Origin: Myxococcales bacterium
GTDB lineage: Bacteria; Myxococcota_A; Polyangia; Polyangiales; Houyiibacteriaceae
NCBI GenBank assembly: GCA_029863605.1
Contig: JAOTVB010000021.1
Span: forward strand, 1-62,083
DNA: 62,083 nt
Direction of reading: 5' to 3'
Below, one piece after another: positions 51,548 to 61,955 of this stretch; the first letter of the stretch is position 1; each line of letters opens with the position of its first letter. Under the pieces are notes generated by a model, which saw only the letters and a list, made by a program, of their open reading frames with translations, ran no database searches and had not been told where the DNA came from. Position numbers and translations under genes: made by a program.

Positions 51548-52206
51548 CCCTTCAGCTGTTCAACCCCAATTGCTTCCTTGATTCGTTCTGTGATTTCTTC
51601 TAACGAGCCGACACCTTGAACTGCCTTCACGACGCCCTTGGCTTCGTAATGGGCCAGCACCGGCTCGGTCTTGGCTTGGTATTCCTCGTACCGCTTTCGA
51701 ACGACCTCCTCGGTGTCGTCCGATCGCTGTACAATTTTTGGCTCACCGCAGGCGACACACTCCCCGTTTTCGGGCGGCGGACTATAGCGCACGTGATATG
51801 TCTGTCCACAGTTGAGGCAGACTCGCCGGCCGGTCACCCGCTCGACGATGGCGTCGAGCGGAACATCGAGCGAAACCACCCGATCGATCCCCCGGCCGAG
51901 CTTCCCAAGGAGCTGATCGAGGGCTTCGGCCTGAGCGACCGTACGCGGGTAACCATCGAAGATCGCTCCTTTATTTGCATCTTCCTGCGTCAGACGCTTT
52001 TCGATCAGATCAAGGACGAGGCCGTCAGGCACCAACTTTCCAGCAGACATGTACTCATCGAACTTCTGGCCGAGCTCCGAGCCCGACTTCCGCTCGGCCC
52101 TCATCATGTCGCCAGTCGAGATTTGAGGAATGCCGAGAAGGTCGATCAGGAACTTGGCCTGGGTACCCTTGCCCGCGCCGGGCGGTCCAAAGAGTAGCAA
52201 ATCCAT
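51544..52206 (-). CDS. adk: Adenylate kinase, zinc-lid type
   Basis: About 220 residues. P-loop GPPGAGKGTQ at the start, ISTGDMMRAE, IFDGYPRTVAQAEALD, and an LID domain with VCLNCGQTYH and ECVACGEPK, whose four Cys probably bind zinc. It interconverts AMP, ADP and ATP. The start at 52206 has GAGG 8 bp upstream; an ATG at 52209 directly before it is possible. Either choice overlaps the secY stop by 1-4 bp. Confidence 0.95.
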   Translation of the reverse strand: MDLLLFGPPGAGKGTQAKFLIDLLGIPQISTGDMMRAERKSGSELGQKFDEYMSAGKLVPDGLVLDLIEKRLTQEDANKGAIFDGYPRTVAQAEALDQLLGKLGRGIDRVVSLDVPLDAIVERVTGRRVCLNCGQTYHVRYSPPPENGECVACGEPKIVQRSDDTEEVVRKRYEEYQAKTEPVLAHYEAKGVVKAVQGVGSLEEITERIKEAIGVEQLKG

Positions 52207-53531
52207 CATGCGTTCCTCGCTCGAATGCGGGAGCCCTTCGTCCCGGTGAGCCCCTCGTAGTGGCGGGTGATCAAATGGCTCTCGACCTGCTGCGCGAAGT
52301 CGAGCGCCACGCCGACCACGATCATCAGCGAGGTACCCCCGAGATAGAAAGGCACGTTCCATCGCGCCTGAAGAAGTGTAGGTACGGTGACGACGGCGGC
52401 TACGTAGAGAGCACCGCCGACTGTGATTCTGGTGAGAACCGCATCTATGTATTCGGCGGTGGCCTTACCCGGACGAACACCCGGGATGAAGGCGCTCTGC
52501 TTCTTGAGGTTCTCGGCTACGTCGACGGGTTGGAAAGTAATCGCCGTGTAGAAAAAACAGAAGAAGATCGTCATCACCGCGAAGACGACGATGTAGACCC
52601 AGCCGCCGGGGACCAAGTTGTTACTAATCCAACGCATCGCGTCCGAAAGATACGGAATGTTCGTGCCGGCCAGGGTGATGGGAAACATCAACAACGACGA
52701 AGTGAAGATTGGCGGAATGACGCCGGCCATGTTGACGCGAAGGGGCAAGTGAGATTGCTGGCCACCATACATCTTTCGCCCGATCATCCGTTTCGCGTAT
52801 GTGATCGGCAGGCGCCGCTGGGCACGCTCGAAGAAAACGATGAAAGCGGTAGTTCCGAGCGCGATCACGATGAGCAACATCAAATCGATCGGCTGGAGCT
52901 CCCCGAGTTTGAATTGCTCGAGGGTCATGAAGAGTGCATCGGGAAGGTTGGCGATGATACCGGCGAAAATGATCAGCGAAATGCCGTTGCCGAGGCCACG
53001 CTCGGTGATCTGCTCACCAAGCCACATCAAGAACGACGTACCGGTCGTCAGCGCCAATACAGTCATTAAACGGAAGCTCCAACCAGGAGTGGCGACGATA
53101 TCGCCTGCGGTTGAGCTCTCGTTCCAGCCCTCCCACAACATGGCGAGGCCCATGCTTTGAAAGATGCTGAGCCCAACAGTGCCATAGCGCGTGTACTGAT
53201 TGATCTTCCGCTGCCCAGCTTCGCCTTCCTTGCGGAGCTCCATGAGCGTAGGCACGACCACCGTCATCAGCGACAAGATGATGCTCGCCGAGACGTAAGG
53301 CATTATGTTGAGCGCAAAAATCGACGCTTGCTCGAGCGCACCACCCGAGAACAAGTTGAACAAACTCAAGAACCCGCCCGACTGACCGGCCACGTACTTA
53401 CGCATGGCCGCACGGTCGACACCCGGAGTCGTGACGAAAATCCCGATCCGGTACACAGCCAGCATGCCCAGCGTGAAGAGGATTCGGCGACGGAGCTCGG
53501 GGATACGGAAGATGTTTGCGATGGTGCTCAT
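52206..53531 (-). CDS. secY: Preprotein translocase subunit SecY
   Basis: A 441-residue channel protein of the inner membrane with ten membrane segments. Recognisable parts are [20 protein letters not shown] (TM1), [28 protein letters not shown] (plug and TM2), [32 protein letters not shown] and [23 protein letters not shown]. It is the translocation pore used with SecE and SecG. Confidence 0.95.
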   Translation of the reverse strand: MSTIANIFRIPELRRRILFTLGMLAVYRIGIFVTTPGVDRAAMRKYVAGQSGGFLSLFNLFSGGALEQASIFALNIMPYVSASIILSLMTVVVPTLMELRKEGEAGQRKINQYTRYGTVGLSIFQSMGLAMLWEGWNESSTAGDIVATPGWSFRLMTVLALTTGTSFLMWLGEQITERGLGNGISLIIFAGIIANLPDALFMTLEQFKLGELQPIDLMLLIVIALGTTAFIVFFERAQRRLPITYAKRMIGRKMYGGQQSHLPLRVNMAGVIPPIFTSSLLMFPITLAGTNIPYLSDAMRWISNNLVPGGWVYIVVFAVMTIFFCFFYTAITFQPVDVAENLKKQSAFIPGVRPGKATAEYIDAVLTRITVGGALYVAAVVTVPTLLQARWNVPFYLGGTSLMIVVGVALDFAQQVESHLITRHYEGLTGTKGSRIRARNA

Positions 53532-53546
53532 AGATCCGCTACGGGG

Positions 53547-54026
53547 TTAGGACGCGCCCTTTTGCACTAGCTCGATGGAACCGCCGGCCTTTTCGATCTT
53601 CGCCGCCGCACTCGCGCTAGCCGCGTGGACCTTGACGGTGAGTGCTTTGTCCAGCTCTCCATCCCCCAGAACTTTGATGACGTCCACTTTGCGCTTGATG
53701 AGGCCTGCCTGGCGAAGCGCCGCTTCGTCCACTGTGGCACCGCTTTCGAAACGTGCGAGGTCCTTCACGTTGATGGTGCCCACCTTCTTGGTGAAGGGAT
53801 TGGTGAACCCACGCTTGGGGATGCGCCGGTAGAGCGGAATCTGTCCGCCTTCGAAGCCAAGCTTGCTGAAGTTACCGGGATGCCTCGCTTTTTGGCCCTT
53901 TTGCCCGTGGCCAGCTGTCTTGCCAAGACCGGAGCCGGGGCCGCGACCTTTGCGTCGCTTGCCGCGGACGGCACCCTCGGCCGGCTTGAGCCGCGAGAGA
54001 ATTGGCGTCTCGTTCTTGTCACTCAT
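53547..54026 (-). CDS. rplO: Ribosomal protein uL15
   Basis: A 159-residue protein of the large subunit. ILSRLKPAEGAVRGKRRKGRGPGSGLGKTAGHGQKGQKAR is the Gly/Lys-rich N-terminal extension of uL15; KLGFEGGQIPLYRRIPKRGF follows. Overlaps rpmD by 8 bp. Confidence 0.95.
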   Translation of the reverse strand: MSDKNETPILSRLKPAEGAVRGKRRKGRGPGSGLGKTAGHGQKGQKARHPGNFSKLGFEGGQIPLYRRIPKRGFTNPFTKKVGTINVKDLARFESGATVDEAALRQAGLIKRKVDVIKVLGDGELDKALTVKVHAASASAAAKIEKAGGSIELVQKGAS

Positions 54027-54210
54027 TGACTTCCTCCACTTCGACGAGGTGGAGCACCTTCTTGATCATTCCGCGGAAAGATGGCGTGTTGTCGACCACG
54101 ACCTCGCTGTGAGGTCCGCGGAGACCGAGGCCTTTCAAGACTCGCCGGTGCCGGTCCATCCGACCGATGCCGCTTCGAACTTGGGTAACTTTGAGTTTGT
54201 TCGCGGTCAT
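54019..54210 (-). CDS. rpmD: Ribosomal protein uL30
   Basis: A 63-residue protein: MTANKLKVTQVRSGIGRMDRHRRVLKGLGLRGPHSEVVV is typical uL30. Its start is 11 bp after rpsE. Confidence 0.93.
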   Translation of the reverse strand: MTANKLKVTQVRSGIGRMDRHRRVLKGLGLRGPHSEVVVDNTPSFRGMIKKVLHLVEVEEVNE

Positions 54211-54221
54211 GACTGCTACTC

Positions 54222-54803
54222 CTACGACGCGCCTGCCTCCGTAGAAGCTTCAGGTTCAGCGGGCCGCTCCGACTTGGGGCCGTGCTTGAACTGCGTGATG
54301 TCGCCTGCGCGTCGGCCGCGCCTTCGAGACACGTGCGCGGGGGACTCGAGCTCCCGAAGCGCGGCGACCGTCGCGTTTACGACGTTGTGTGGGTTCGTGG
54401 TGCCGAGGATCTTGGCGAGGACGTCCTTGACGCCGGCCGCCTCGAGCACGGGGCGCATCGCACCACCTGCAATGACACCCGTGCCTTCGGAAGCTGGACG
54501 CAGAATGATACGCCCGGCACCCGCGTGTCCGACGACTCGATGAGGGATTGTACGACCGGTTAGGGGCACTCGGAAGAGATTCTTCTTCGCGCTATCGGTA
54601 CCCTTGCGGATCGCTTCTGGAACCTCATTCGCCTTGCCCATGCCGACGCCGACATGGCCGTTGCCGTCACCAACGACGACCAGGGCGCTAAAGCTGAATC
54701 GTCGGCCACCCTTCACGACCTTTGCAACTCGGTTGATGAAGATGACGCGATCGGTCAAATCGTCGAGTGACGCCGGATCAATGATTTCGTCTTTGTATGC
54801 CAT
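54222..54803 (-). CDS. rpsE: Ribosomal protein uS5
   Basis: A 193-residue protein. [46 protein letters not shown] is the uS5 double-stranded-RNA-binding region, and [35 protein letters not shown] the second domain. The C-terminal tail is extended ([11 protein letters not shown]). Confidence 0.95.
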   Translation of the reverse strand: MAYKDEIIDPASLDDLTDRVIFINRVAKVVKGGRRFSFSALVVVGDGNGHVGVGMGKANEVPEAIRKGTDSAKKNLFRVPLTGRTIPHRVVGHAGAGRIILRPASEGTGVIAGGAMRPVLEAAGVKDVLAKILGTTNPHNVVNATVAALRELESPAHVSRRRGRRAGDITQFKHGPKSERPAEPEASTEAGAS

Positions 54804-54810
54804 CTGATCC

Positions 54811-55155
54811 TCAGAATTTCAGGCCTGCTTCGCGCGCCGACTCGGCCAACGCACGAACACGCCCGTGATATCGATACCCACTACGGTCGAAGACAACCTG
54901 TTCGACCCCTTTGTCGATGCACGCCTTGGCAACGACGCTGCCTACTGATTTCGCGGTATCGACCTTGTTTTCGCCAGCATCCTCTCCGACGCTGGATGCG
55001 GACGCGATGGTGCGACCCCCGACGTCATCGATGACCTGAGCGTATATGTGCTTCGCGCTGCGAAACACGGATAGACGCGGACGCTCGGAGGTGCCTTGCA
55101 CCTTCTTGCGAATCCGCAGTTTGCGCCGCGCGCGTCCTGTGACTTTTCGCCGCAT
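54811..55155 (-). CDS. rplR: Ribosomal protein uL18
   Basis: A 114-residue 5S-rRNA-binding protein. [37 protein letters not shown] and [28 protein letters not shown] are the family marks. It lies 7 bp from rpsE and 2 bp from rplF. Confidence 0.95.
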   Translation of the reverse strand: MRRKVTGRARRKLRIRKKVQGTSERPRLSVFRSAKHIYAQVIDDVGGRTIASASSVGEDAGENKVDTAKSVGSVVAKACIDKGVEQVVFDRSGYRYHGRVRALAESAREAGLKF

Positions 55156-55157
55156 GA

Positions 55158-55751
55158 TCAGGCTCCGGCCTTTCCGGCCTTTCCGGCCTTCTCTTTGATG
55201 TGTTCACCGGTGTAACGAACTCCCTTGCCGTTGTAAGGCTCGGGCGGTCGAATCTGTCGAATGCGGGCTGCAATTCGGCCTACGAGCTGCTTGTCGGGCG
55301 ACTCGAGATGAACGCGAGGGAACTTGGTGCCGGCTTCGTCGATCGTCTCGATCTTGACGGTAACCGATTCTGGAATGTCGAGGAGCGGCTGATGCGAGAG
55401 ACCGACTGTCATCTTGAGCTGACCGTTCTTGAACTCGGCACGGTAACCGACGCCTCGAAAGTCGAGAGATCGCTCGTAACCAGTGGCAACTCCCTCGACC
55501 ATGTTGTTGAGAATGGCACGCGTGAGGCCCTGGTATTGGAGACCCAGCTTGCCAGCGCCAGGAGCGGGGCGCACCGTGATCTTCCCTTCTTGTTGCTTGA
55601 CCACCACCTCGGCAGGGACGGTGTGCTTGAGCTCGCCCTTCGGACCCTTCGCGGTGACCTCCCGGCCGCTGATCGTGACCTGGACGCCCTGCGAGAGCTG
55701 TACGGGCTTCTTTCCGTTTCGGGACTGCTTTCCTGTATGCGTTTCGGTCAT
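55158..55751 (-). CDS. rplF: Ribosomal protein uL6
   Basis: A protein of about 197 residues, starting at ATG 55751, which overlaps the rpsH stop by one base (TGATG). [32 protein letters not shown] and [33 protein letters not shown] are diagnostic. A short GKAGKAGA tail comes from a local repeat. Confidence 0.94.
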   Translation of the reverse strand: MTETHTGKQSRNGKKPVQLSQGVQVTISGREVTAKGPKGELKHTVPAEVVVKQQEGKITVRPAPGAGKLGLQYQGLTRAILNNMVEGVATGYERSLDFRGVGYRAEFKNGQLKMTVGLSHQPLLDIPESVTVKIETIDEAGTKFPRVHLESPDKQLVGRIAARIRQIRPPEPYNGKGVRYTGEHIKEKAGKAGKAGA

Positions 55752-56143
55752 CACCAAACCTCGCACAATACCTCACCGCCCACTCGCTTATCGCGGGCGT
55801 CGCGGTCCGTCATGATGCCTGCCGACGTCGACAAAATCGCAACGCCCATCCCGTTTTGCACTCGCGGGATGTCCTTGTGGCCGACGTAAAAGCGCCGTCC
55901 CGGACGACTGGCCCGGCGCATGCCGACGAAAGCACTCTGGCGATCCCGGCCGTACTTGAGAACGATCGTGAGGTTCCTGTGCGCACTGTTGTCGACGCTG
56001 TAATCGTCGATGAAGCCCTCCTGCTTCAGAATCTCCGCCAGCTGCTGTTTGAGATTCGAAGCGGGAATGCTCGTTTGCTCGTGCTGGGCCTGAGCGGCAT
56101 TTCGGATGCGCGTAAGCATGTCAGCGATTGGATCGGTCATCAT
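55751..56143 (-). CDS. rpsH: Ribosomal protein uS8
   Basis: A 130-residue protein: [44 protein letters not shown], and [33 protein letters not shown] at the end. AGGAGG lies seven bases before the first of two adjacent ATG codons, which is taken as the start. Confidence 0.95.
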   Translation of the reverse strand: MMTDPIADMLTRIRNAAQAQHEQTSIPASNLKQQLAEILKQEGFIDDYSVDNSAHRNLTIVLKYGRDRQSAFVGMRRASRPGRRFYVGHKDIPRVQNGMGVAILSTSAGIMTDRDARDKRVGGEVLCEVW

Positions 56144-56154
56144 GACTGCACCTC

Positions 56155-56340
56155 CTACCAGCTCGACTTCGTGACCCCTGGGATATCCCCAGAGAGCGCA
56201 TATTTACGGAGACAGATGCGGCACATCTCGAACTTGCGGTAGTAACCCCGCGGTCGTCCGCAGACTTTGCAGCGGTTCCGTTGTCGCACCGAAAACTTCG
56301 GTGTCTTTTCCATCTTGGCAAACGCTCGCTTGCTAGCCAT
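56155..56340 (-). CDS. rpsN: Ribosomal protein uS14, zinc-binding short form
   Basis: A 61-residue protein: [43 protein letters not shown] has two CxxC motifs (the zinc form, about 61 residues; the zinc-free form is about 100). Confidence 0.95.
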   Translation of the reverse strand: MASKRAFAKMEKTPKFSVRQRNRCKVCGRPRGYYRKFEMCRICLRKYALSGDIPGVTKSSW

Positions 56341-56348
56341 CTGCTTCC

Positions 56349-56900
56349 TCAGTTCCTAAACGGCATGCCGAGCGATCGAAGCAAGGCACGTCCCTGGTCG
56401 TCGTTTTTTGCCGTGGTCACAAAGGTCACGTTCATGCCTTTGATGCGGTCGATTTTGTCGTAGTTGATCTCTGGAAAGATGATTTGCTCCTTGATGCCGA
56501 GCGTGTAGTTGCCCCGGCCATCGAACGCCTTTGGGCTCGTTCCCTTGAAGTCGCGCGTGCGTGGAAGCGCGAGTGACACCAGACGATCCAAGAAGTCGTA
56601 CATCTGGTCGCCGCGGAGGGTCACCATCACGCCGATCGGCATGCCCTCGCGCAACTTGAAGGTTGCGATCGACTTCTTGGCGCGGGTCACGATCGGCTTG
56701 CGACCGGTGATCGCGGTGAGCTCTTCGGAGGCCGACTCGATCAGCTTCGCGTTCTGCACCGCTTCGCCGAGGCCCATGTTGACGACGATCCGGTCGAGCT
56801 TTGGAACCTGCATGACGTTCTTGAAGCCGAAATCCTTCATCAGCTGAGGGACGACCTCGTCTTTGTATTTCGTTTTGAGTCTGGCTGCGTATTCACTCAT
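56349..56900 (-). CDS. rplE: Ribosomal protein uL5
   Basis: A 183-residue protein that binds 5S r[62 protein letters not shown] and [31 protein letters not shown] are typical. Confidence 0.95.
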   Translation of the reverse strand: MSEYAARLKTKYKDEVVPQLMKDFGFKNVMQVPKLDRIVVNMGLGEAVQNAKLIESASEELTAITGRKPIVTRAKKSIATFKLREGMPIGVMVTLRGDQMYDFLDRLVSLALPRTRDFKGTSPKAFDGRGNYTLGIKEQIIFPEINYDKIDRIKGMNVTFVTTAKNDDQGRALLRSLGMPFRN

Positions 56901-56916
56901 GACAACACTCCAAGCC

Positions 56917-57237
56917 TCAATCCAGGACCGAGCCGCTTTTCACGGCTACGCGGACGCGCTTCTCGGGGTCTTTCTTGTCGGCTCCGATGCGCACGCGGGT
57001 GCGCTCATCGGTTTTCGGGTCGACGAGCATGACGTTGGACGCGTGGATCGGCATTTCCTTCTCGACGATGCCTGCTTCGCGGAACTTCCGTGGGCTTTGG
57101 TGGCGCTTCACGCGGTTGACGCCCTCGACGAGCAGCAGATCAGCACGCACCACCTGAAGAACGCGGCCCTTCTCTCCTTTGTCTTTGCCCGCGATCACCT
57201 GCACGAGATCGCCCTTTTTGATGCGTGCAGTCATCAC
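56917..57237 (-). CDS. rplX: Ribosomal protein uL24
   Basis: A 106-residue protein with the KOW motif [23 protein letters not shown]. It overlaps rplN by 4 bp (ATGA). Confidence 0.94.
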   Translation of the reverse strand: MMTARIKKGDLVQVIAGKDKGEKGRVLQVVRADLLLVEGVNRVKRHQSPRKFREAGIVEKEMPIHASNVMLVDPKTDERTRVRIGADKKDPEKRVRVAVKSGSVLD

Positions 57238-57602
57238 ACGACCTCCGGCGCAAGCGATACGATTTTCATGAAGCGCTTAGCTCGGAGCTCACGAGCGACG
57301 GGTCCGAAGATGCGGGTACCGATCGGCTCGTTTTCCTTGGTTATGAGCACCGCGCTGTTCGTATCGAACTTGATGTATGTCCCGTCCGGGCGCTGGTAAC
57401 CACGCTTGGTGCGCACGACGACCGCACGAGCCACCTCGCCCTTCTTCACGCGGGCGGTCGGAAGGGCTTCCTTGATGGATACGACGATCACATCGCCGAG
57501 TCCGGCATATCGACGGCGCGAACCACCGAGCACCTTGATGCAGGCCACTCGCTTCGCGCCGCTGTTGTCGGCTACATCCAGCTGTGTTTCGGTCTGAATC
57601 AT
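57234..57602 (-). CDS. rplN: Ribosomal protein uL14
   Basis: A 122-residue protein: [46 protein letters not shown]. The start at 57602 has GGAGG upstream within the rpsQ stop region and lies 2 bp after the rpsQ stop; the longer frame is inside rpsQ. Confidence 0.95.
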   Translation of the reverse strand: MIQTETQLDVADNSGAKRVACIKVLGGSRRRYAGLGDVIVVSIKEALPTARVKKGEVARAVVVRTKRGYQRPDGTYIKFDTNSAVLITKENEPIGTRIFGPVARELRAKRFMKIVSLAPEVV

Positions 57603-57604
57603 GG

Positions 57605-57922
57605 TTACACCTCCGGCGGCCGCTCGACTAGGCGAACGACCTCCCAACGCTTCGTCTTCGAACGCGGTCTACAAGCACGTATCTCTACGACGTCGTTCTT
57701 GCGGTATTCGTTGTTCTCGTCGTGCGCGTGGAACTTCTTCTTGTGCTTGACGTACTTTGTGTAGAAGGGGTCGCGCGCACGACGGATAACCTCCACCACG
57801 ATCGTTTTTGGGGCGCGCCCTTCGGTCTGCGTCTCGTTGACGACGCGTCCGACCAGACGACGGCGAAGGCCGCGCTCTTTGACGACTTTCGGAGTCGGTT
57901 GTCGTGGCTGAGCGGTGGTCAT
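57605..57922 (-). CDS. rpsQ: Ribosomal protein uS17
   Basis: A 105-residue protein, somewhat longer than many uS17 proteins (about 85) because of an N-terminal extension of about 20 residues. [70 protein letters not shown] is the core. Confidence 0.93.
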   Translation of the reverse strand: MTTAQPRQPTPKVVKERGLRRRLVGRVVNETQTEGRAPKTIVVEVIRRARDPFYTKYVKHKKKFHAHDENNEYRKNDVVEIRACRPRSKTKRWEVVRLVERPPEV

Positions 57923-57925
57923 GGA

Positions 57926-58141
57926 CTACTCCTTGCTCTCGGCTCCGGCCTCGGAGGCTCGGCGCTCGGTGAGAATCGTTTTCACACGGGCGAGATCCCG
58001 GCGAAGCTTTTGAATCGAGCTCGTGTCGTCGAGCTGACTCGAATGGTTGTCGAACCGCGCCTTCCAGAGTTGGCGACGAAGGTCTCCTTCCATGATCGAG
58101 AGCTCCTCGGTGGTGCTCTCCCGAATGTCGGCGGGCTTCAT
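57926..58141 (-). CDS. rpmC: Ribosomal protein uL29
   Basis: A 71-residue coiled-coil protein at the exit-tunnel rim: [57 protein letters not shown]. It overlaps rplP by 4 bp. Confidence 0.93.
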   Translation of the reverse strand: MKPADIRESTTEELSIMEGDLRRQLWKARFDNHSSQLDDTSSIQKLRRDLARVKTILTERRASEAGAESKE

Positions 58142-58554
58142 AGCTCGGCCTCCCTCGACCGGAACGCCGTCTTGAGCGGCAGCTTGTGTGCAGCCAGTTG
58201 AAAGGCCTCCCGCGCTAGCTCCTCGGAGACGCCTTGGATCTCATACAACATCCGGCCTGGCTTGATCACTGCGACCCAGCCCTCGACGGGTCCCTTGCCC
58301 TTGCCCATACGAGTTTCGAGAGGCTTTTTGGTGATCGGTTTGTCAGGGAAGATGCGAATGAAAAGCTTGCCCTGACGCTTCACTTTTCGCTGAATCGTCA
58401 TGCGCGCCGCCTCGATTTGACGTTGGTCGATCCTACCTGGCTCGACCGCCTGGAGGCCGAAGTCACCGAACGAGACCTTGCTGCCACGATACGCCTTTCC
58501 GCGCATGCGGCCCTTCATCATCTTGCGGAACTTTGTTTTCTTGGGTTGCAACAT
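58138..58554 (-). CDS. rplP: Ribosomal protein uL16
   Basis: A 138-residue protein: [88 protein letters not shown], found in full and unaltered. Confidence 0.95.
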   Translation of the reverse strand: MLQPKKTKFRKMMKGRMRGKAYRGSKVSFGDFGLQAVEPGRIDQRQIEAARMTIQRKVKRQGKLFIRIFPDKPITKKPLETRMGKGKGPVEGWVAVIKPGRMLYEIQGVSEELAREAFQLAAHKLPLKTAFRSREAEL

Positions 58555-58563
58555 GACTCGCCC

Positions 58564-59226
58564 TCAGACCCGTGCTCCCGGGGTTGTTGCCCCCGGACGT
58601 TGCGCGAGTTGCTCGCCTTTGAAGATCCAGCACTTGAGCCCGACGGTCCCCGCTTTCGTATGTGCAGTCACCTCTCCGTAGTCGATGTCCGCGCGGAGCG
58701 TATGGAGCGGCACACGTCCCTCGCGGTACCACTCCGTACGCGCGATCTCGGCACCACCGAGACGACCGGATGCCGTGACTCGGATGCCCTTCACGCCGAA
58801 TTTCATCGCAGTGGATACGGCCTTTTTCATGGCGCGACGGAAAGCGACCCGGCGCTCGAGCTGAGTAGCAATGTTCTCGGCTACCAGTTGCGCGTTGGTC
58901 TCGGCCTTACGCACCTCTTGAATATCGAGGAAGAGCTCGTTGTCCGTCAGCTTCTGAAGCTCGGCCTTGAGCTGCTCGACACCGGCGCCACGCTTTCCGA
59001 TGATGATGCCGGGCCGCGATGTGTAGATGACCACTTTAGCCTTGTTCGCCGCGCGCTCCATTTCGATCTCGGCGATGCCAGCGTGGGCGAACTTCTTCCT
59101 GATGGCGCTCTTGAGCTTCAAGTCTTCGTGAAGCCACTTCGCGTAGTTCTTGTCCTCGTACCATTTTGACTTCCACGTCTTCACGACGCCGAGGCGGAAC
59201 CCATAAGGATGTACTTTCTGGCCCAC
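58564..59226 (-). CDS. rpsC: Ribosomal protein uS3
   Basis: A 220-residue protein that starts with GTG at 59226 ([20 protein letters not shown]) where most bacteria have MGQKVHP. The KH domain ([22 protein letters not shown]) and the C-terminal domain ([20 protein letters not shown]) are intact. The gap to rplV is 2 bp. Confidence 0.95.
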   Translation of the reverse strand: MGQKVHPYGFRLGVVKTWKSKWYEDKNYAKWLHEDLKLKSAIRKKFAHAGIAEIEMERAANKAKVVIYTSRPGIIIGKRGAGVEQLKAELQKLTDNELFLDIQEVRKAETNAQLVAENIATQLERRVAFRRAMKKAVSTAMKFGVKGIRVTASGRLGGAEIARTEWYREGRVPLHTLRADIDYGEVTAHTKAGTVGLKCWIFKGEQLAQRPGATTPGARV

Positions 59227-59228
59227 GT

Positions 59229-59579
59229 CTAACTCTCTTCCCTGTCGCTCACCACGACGGTGATGTGACTCATTCCTTTTACGATGCGCGTCGCGCGACC
59301 CTGTGCACGAGGCCGCCACCGACGCATGTGCTGGTTCGGCGCCATGTCGGCGAAGGCGATCTTGACGAAGAGATCGTCGAGATTGACCTCCTCGTCTTTT
59401 TGCCTTGCGTTCGCGATGGCGCTTCCGATGACCTTCGCCACGATCGGCGCCGCGGACTTGGTGGTGAAGCGAAGCTCGTTGAGCGCCTCGGCGACGTTCT
59501 TGCCGCGGACCATGTTGAGCACGACGCGCGCCTTGCGAGGCGAAATCCTCTGAAACCGTGCTTTTGCCAGCGCTTCCAT
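59229..59579 (-). CDS. rplV: Ribosomal protein uL22
   Basis: A 116-residue protein: [28 protein letters not shown] and a C-terminal [24 protein letters not shown] tail. The ATG at 59579 has AGAGG 6 bases upstream and follows the rpsS stop by 2 bp; a GTG at 59585 is an alternative. Confidence 0.94.
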   Translation of the reverse strand: MEALAKARFQRISPRKARVVLNMVRGKNVAEALNELRFTTKSAAPIVAKVIGSAIANARQKDEEVNLDDLFVKIAFADMAPNQHMRRWRPRAQGRATRIVKGMSHITVVVSDREES

Positions 59580-59581
59580 GA

Positions 59582-59884
59582 TCACCTCTTACCCGTCTGC
59601 GGGTTGATCTTGCGGCCGCCCTTCTTGTCAGAAGCGTGACCACCGAACGTTCTCGTCGGTGCAAACTCGCCGAGCTTGTGGCCGACCATGTTCTCGGTCA
59701 CGAAAACCGTTACGAACTTGCGCCCGTTGTGGACGGCAAACGTCTGCCCCACGAAATCAGGAGTCACGGTCGAGCGGCGCGACCAAGTACGGATCATCTT
59801 CTTGTCGCTCAACTTGTTTGCAGCCTCCACTTTGGCCTCGAGGTGCGGATCGATATACGGCCCTTTTTTGACTGAACGCGCCAT
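59582..59884 (-). CDS. rpsS: Ribosomal protein uS19
   Basis: A 100-residue protein: [62 protein letters not shown]. The start at 59884 overlaps the rplB stop by one base (TAATG). Confidence 0.95.
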   Translation of the reverse strand: MARSVKKGPYIDPHLEAKVEAANKLSDKKMIRTWSRRSTVTPDFVGQTFAVHNGRKFVTVFVTENMVGHKLGEFAPTRTFGGHASDKKGGRKINPQTGKR

Positions 59885-60714
59885 TACTTCTTCTTTCGCC
59901 GGCGAATGATGTACTTGCTGGTCGTCTTGTTTTTTCTGGTTTTCAAGCCCTTGGCGAGCTGGCCCCACGGGGAGCACGGGTGACGGCCACCGGCCGTGCG
60001 ACCCTCACCGCCACCCATTGGGTGATCGACCGGATTCATGGTCGTGCCTCGATTGTGTGGACGACGACCAAGCCAACGGTTGCGGCCCGCCTTTCCGAGC
60101 GTGAGTCGCGCATGAAGCGAGTTGCTGACCTGGCCCACGGTGGCGCGGCAGTTGAGGTGCACCATCCGAACTTCACCAGAGGGCAAACGAATCTGGGCGT
60201 AGTCTCCATCCTTCGACATCAGCTGAGCTGCTGTGCCCGCCGAGCGAACGAGCTGAGCGCCCTTTCCGATCTTCAGCTCGATGTTGTGAATCATCGTGCC
60301 AAGCGGCATGTGACGAAGCTGCATGGCATTGCCGGGCTTTACGTCGGCGTAGCGTGAGGAGAGCACTTGCTGGCCAACCTCGAGCCCATCTGGCGCGAGG
60401 ATGTAGGCCTTTTCGCCATCGGCGTACCAGATCAGCGCGATGCGGGAAGAACGGTTCGGATCGTACTCGATCGCCTTCACGGTAGCGGGCACGCCTACCT
60501 TGTTTCGCTTGAAGTCGATTTTGCGGTACCGCCGCTTGTGGCCGCCACCTCGAAAGCGTGAAGTGATACGACCCTGGTTGTTGCGGCCCGCAGTTTGCTT
60601 CTTCGTGTCGAGGAGCTTCTTTTCTGGCTTGTTGCCTCGAGTGATCATATCGAAGTCGGGCGCTTCGTAGAAGCGACGCGATGGCGAGGTCGGTTTGAAC
60701 TTGCGAATGGCCAT
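59884..60714 (-). CDS. rplB: Ribosomal protein uL2
   Basis: A 276-residue protein of the peptidyl-transferase region. [28 protein letters not shown], and [42 protein letters not shown] are conserved; His of the DHPMGGGEG region is present. Confidence 0.95.
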   Translation of the reverse strand: MAIRKFKPTSPSRRFYEAPDFDMITRGNKPEKKLLDTKKQTAGRNNQGRITSRFRGGGHKRRYRKIDFKRNKVGVPATVKAIEYDPNRSSRIALIWYADGEKAYILAPDGLEVGQQVLSSRYADVKPGNAMQLRHMPLGTMIHNIELKIGKGAQLVRSAGTAAQLMSKDGDYAQIRLPSGEVRMVHLNCRATVGQVSNSLHARLTLGKAGRNRWLGRRPHNRGTTMNPVDHPMGGGEGRTAGGRHPCSPWGQLAKGLKTRKNKTTSKYIIRRRKKK

Positions 60715-60716
60715 GA

Positions 60717-61007
60717 TCAGGCTCCCTCGAAGAAGTCGATCGTTTCGCCTTCACGGAGCGTAACGACCGCTTTTTTCCAGTTGCGGGTTTTGGCAAAGCC
60801 TCGGCCCATGCGCCGCATGTGGCCGCGCATGATGAGCGTATGCACGTCATCAACAGTCACCTTGAACAGGGTCTCGACCGCAGTCTTGATCTGCAGCTTG
60901 TTCGCGTCGAGATCGACTTCGAACGTGTACTTGTTCTCCTCTTCGCGGAGCTTGGCGCCCTTCTCGGTGAGGTAGAGGGGTCGTTTGATTACGTCTTCGA
61001 CGTGCAT
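60717..61007 (-). CDS. rplW: Ribosomal protein uL23
   Basis: A 96-residue exit-tunnel protein: [55 protein letters not shown]. The start at 61007 overlaps the rplD stop by one base (TGATG) and has GAGGTG upstream; a longer frame starting at 61016 is less likely. Confidence 0.94.
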   Translation of the reverse strand: MHVEDVIKRPLYLTEKGAKLREEENKYTFEVDLDANKLQIKTAVETLFKVTVDDVHTLIMRGHMRRMGRGFAKTRNWKKAVVTLREGETIDFFEGA

Positions 61008-61630
61008 CACTGACACCTCGCTTCCAGGGCTTCGACCGCAGTCTTCGTGAGCACGAGGTGCTCGTGACGAAGCAGATCGTAGAGGTTCACGCCCTCGGGC
61101 GGCAAAACCGAGTGGTTCTGCAGATTGCGCGCACTCAGCCTAAGCTTTTCGTTTTCTTTGCCGTCGACGATCAGGGCACCACCGTCGACCTTGAGCTTCG
61201 CCAAAACGTCAGCGAGCTTCTTGGTCTTGATCTCCTTCAGCTCGAAATCCTTGACGACCAAAAGTCGGCCCTCGCGAAGCTTCAGGCTCAAGGCTCCTTT
61301 GAGTGCGCCGAGTCGCATCTTCCGAGGCGGCCGGTACCCAAAGTCGCGGGGCTTCGGGCCATGGACCGTCCCGCCGCCTACGAAGATCGGCGCACGTCGG
61401 GAGCCGTGACGCGCATTGCCAGTACCCTTCTGCTTGTACATCTTGCGCTTCGTCGCCGTCACCTCGGCTCGCGTCTGAGCTGAAGCGGCGCCTTTGCGGT
61501 GGGTCGCAAGCTGCGCTTTCAGCACATCGTAGAAGAGGCTTTCATTCACCTTGGCATCGAAGACGTCGTCGGAGAGATCGATCTCCCCAACGCCCTTCTT
61601 GCTCAAGTTGTAAACCTTCACTTTGGGCAT
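61007..61630 (-). CDS. rplD: Ribosomal protein uL4
   Basis: A 207-residue protein: VNESLFYDVLKAQLATHRKGAASAQTRAEVTATKRKMYKQKGTGNARHGSRRAPIFVGGGTVHGPKPRDFGYRPPRK is the conserved centre. It follows rpsJ after only 12 bp, in which GGTGAG acts as Shine-Dalgarno. In the standard S10 order rplC stands here. Confidence 0.95.
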   Translation of the reverse strand: MPKVKVYNLSKKGVGEIDLSDDVFDAKVNESLFYDVLKAQLATHRKGAASAQTRAEVTATKRKMYKQKGTGNARHGSRRAPIFVGGGTVHGPKPRDFGYRPPRKMRLGALKGALSLKLREGRLLVVKDFELKEIKTKKLADVLAKLKVDGGALIVDGKENEKLRLSARNLQNHSVLPPEGVNLYDLLRHEHLVLTKTAVEALEARCQ

Positions 61631-61642
61631 GAGCTCACCGCC

Positions 61643-61951
61643 TTACGACTTGATCTCCACGTCGACGCCCGCCGAAAGATCGAGCTTCATGAGGGCGTCG
61701 AGTGTCTGCTGAGTGGGGTCCAGGATGTCCAACAGCCGCTTGTGAGTCCGAATCTCGAACTGTTCGCGCGACTTTTTGTCTACGTGAGGCCCACGGAGCA
61801 CGGTGTACTTGTTGATGCGTGTAGGCAGCGGAATCGGACCCGCGACCCGCGCACCGGTGCGCTTCGCCGTATCGACGATTTCTGTCGCCGATTGGTCTAA
61901 CAATCGGTGATCGTAAGCCTTGAGTCGAATCCGAATCTTGTTCGCTGCCAT
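61643..61951 (-). CDS. rpsJ: Ribosomal protein uS10
   Basis: A 102-residue protein, starting at ATG 61951 just after the tuf stop (4-bp gap). [69 protein letters not shown] is typical uS10. Confidence 0.95.
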   Translation of the reverse strand: MAANKIRIRLKAYDHRLLDQSATEIVDTAKRTGARVAGPIPLPTRINKYTVLRGPHVDKKSREQFEIRTHKRLLDILDPTQQTLDALMKLDLSAGVDVEIKS

Positions 61952-61955
61952 TGTT

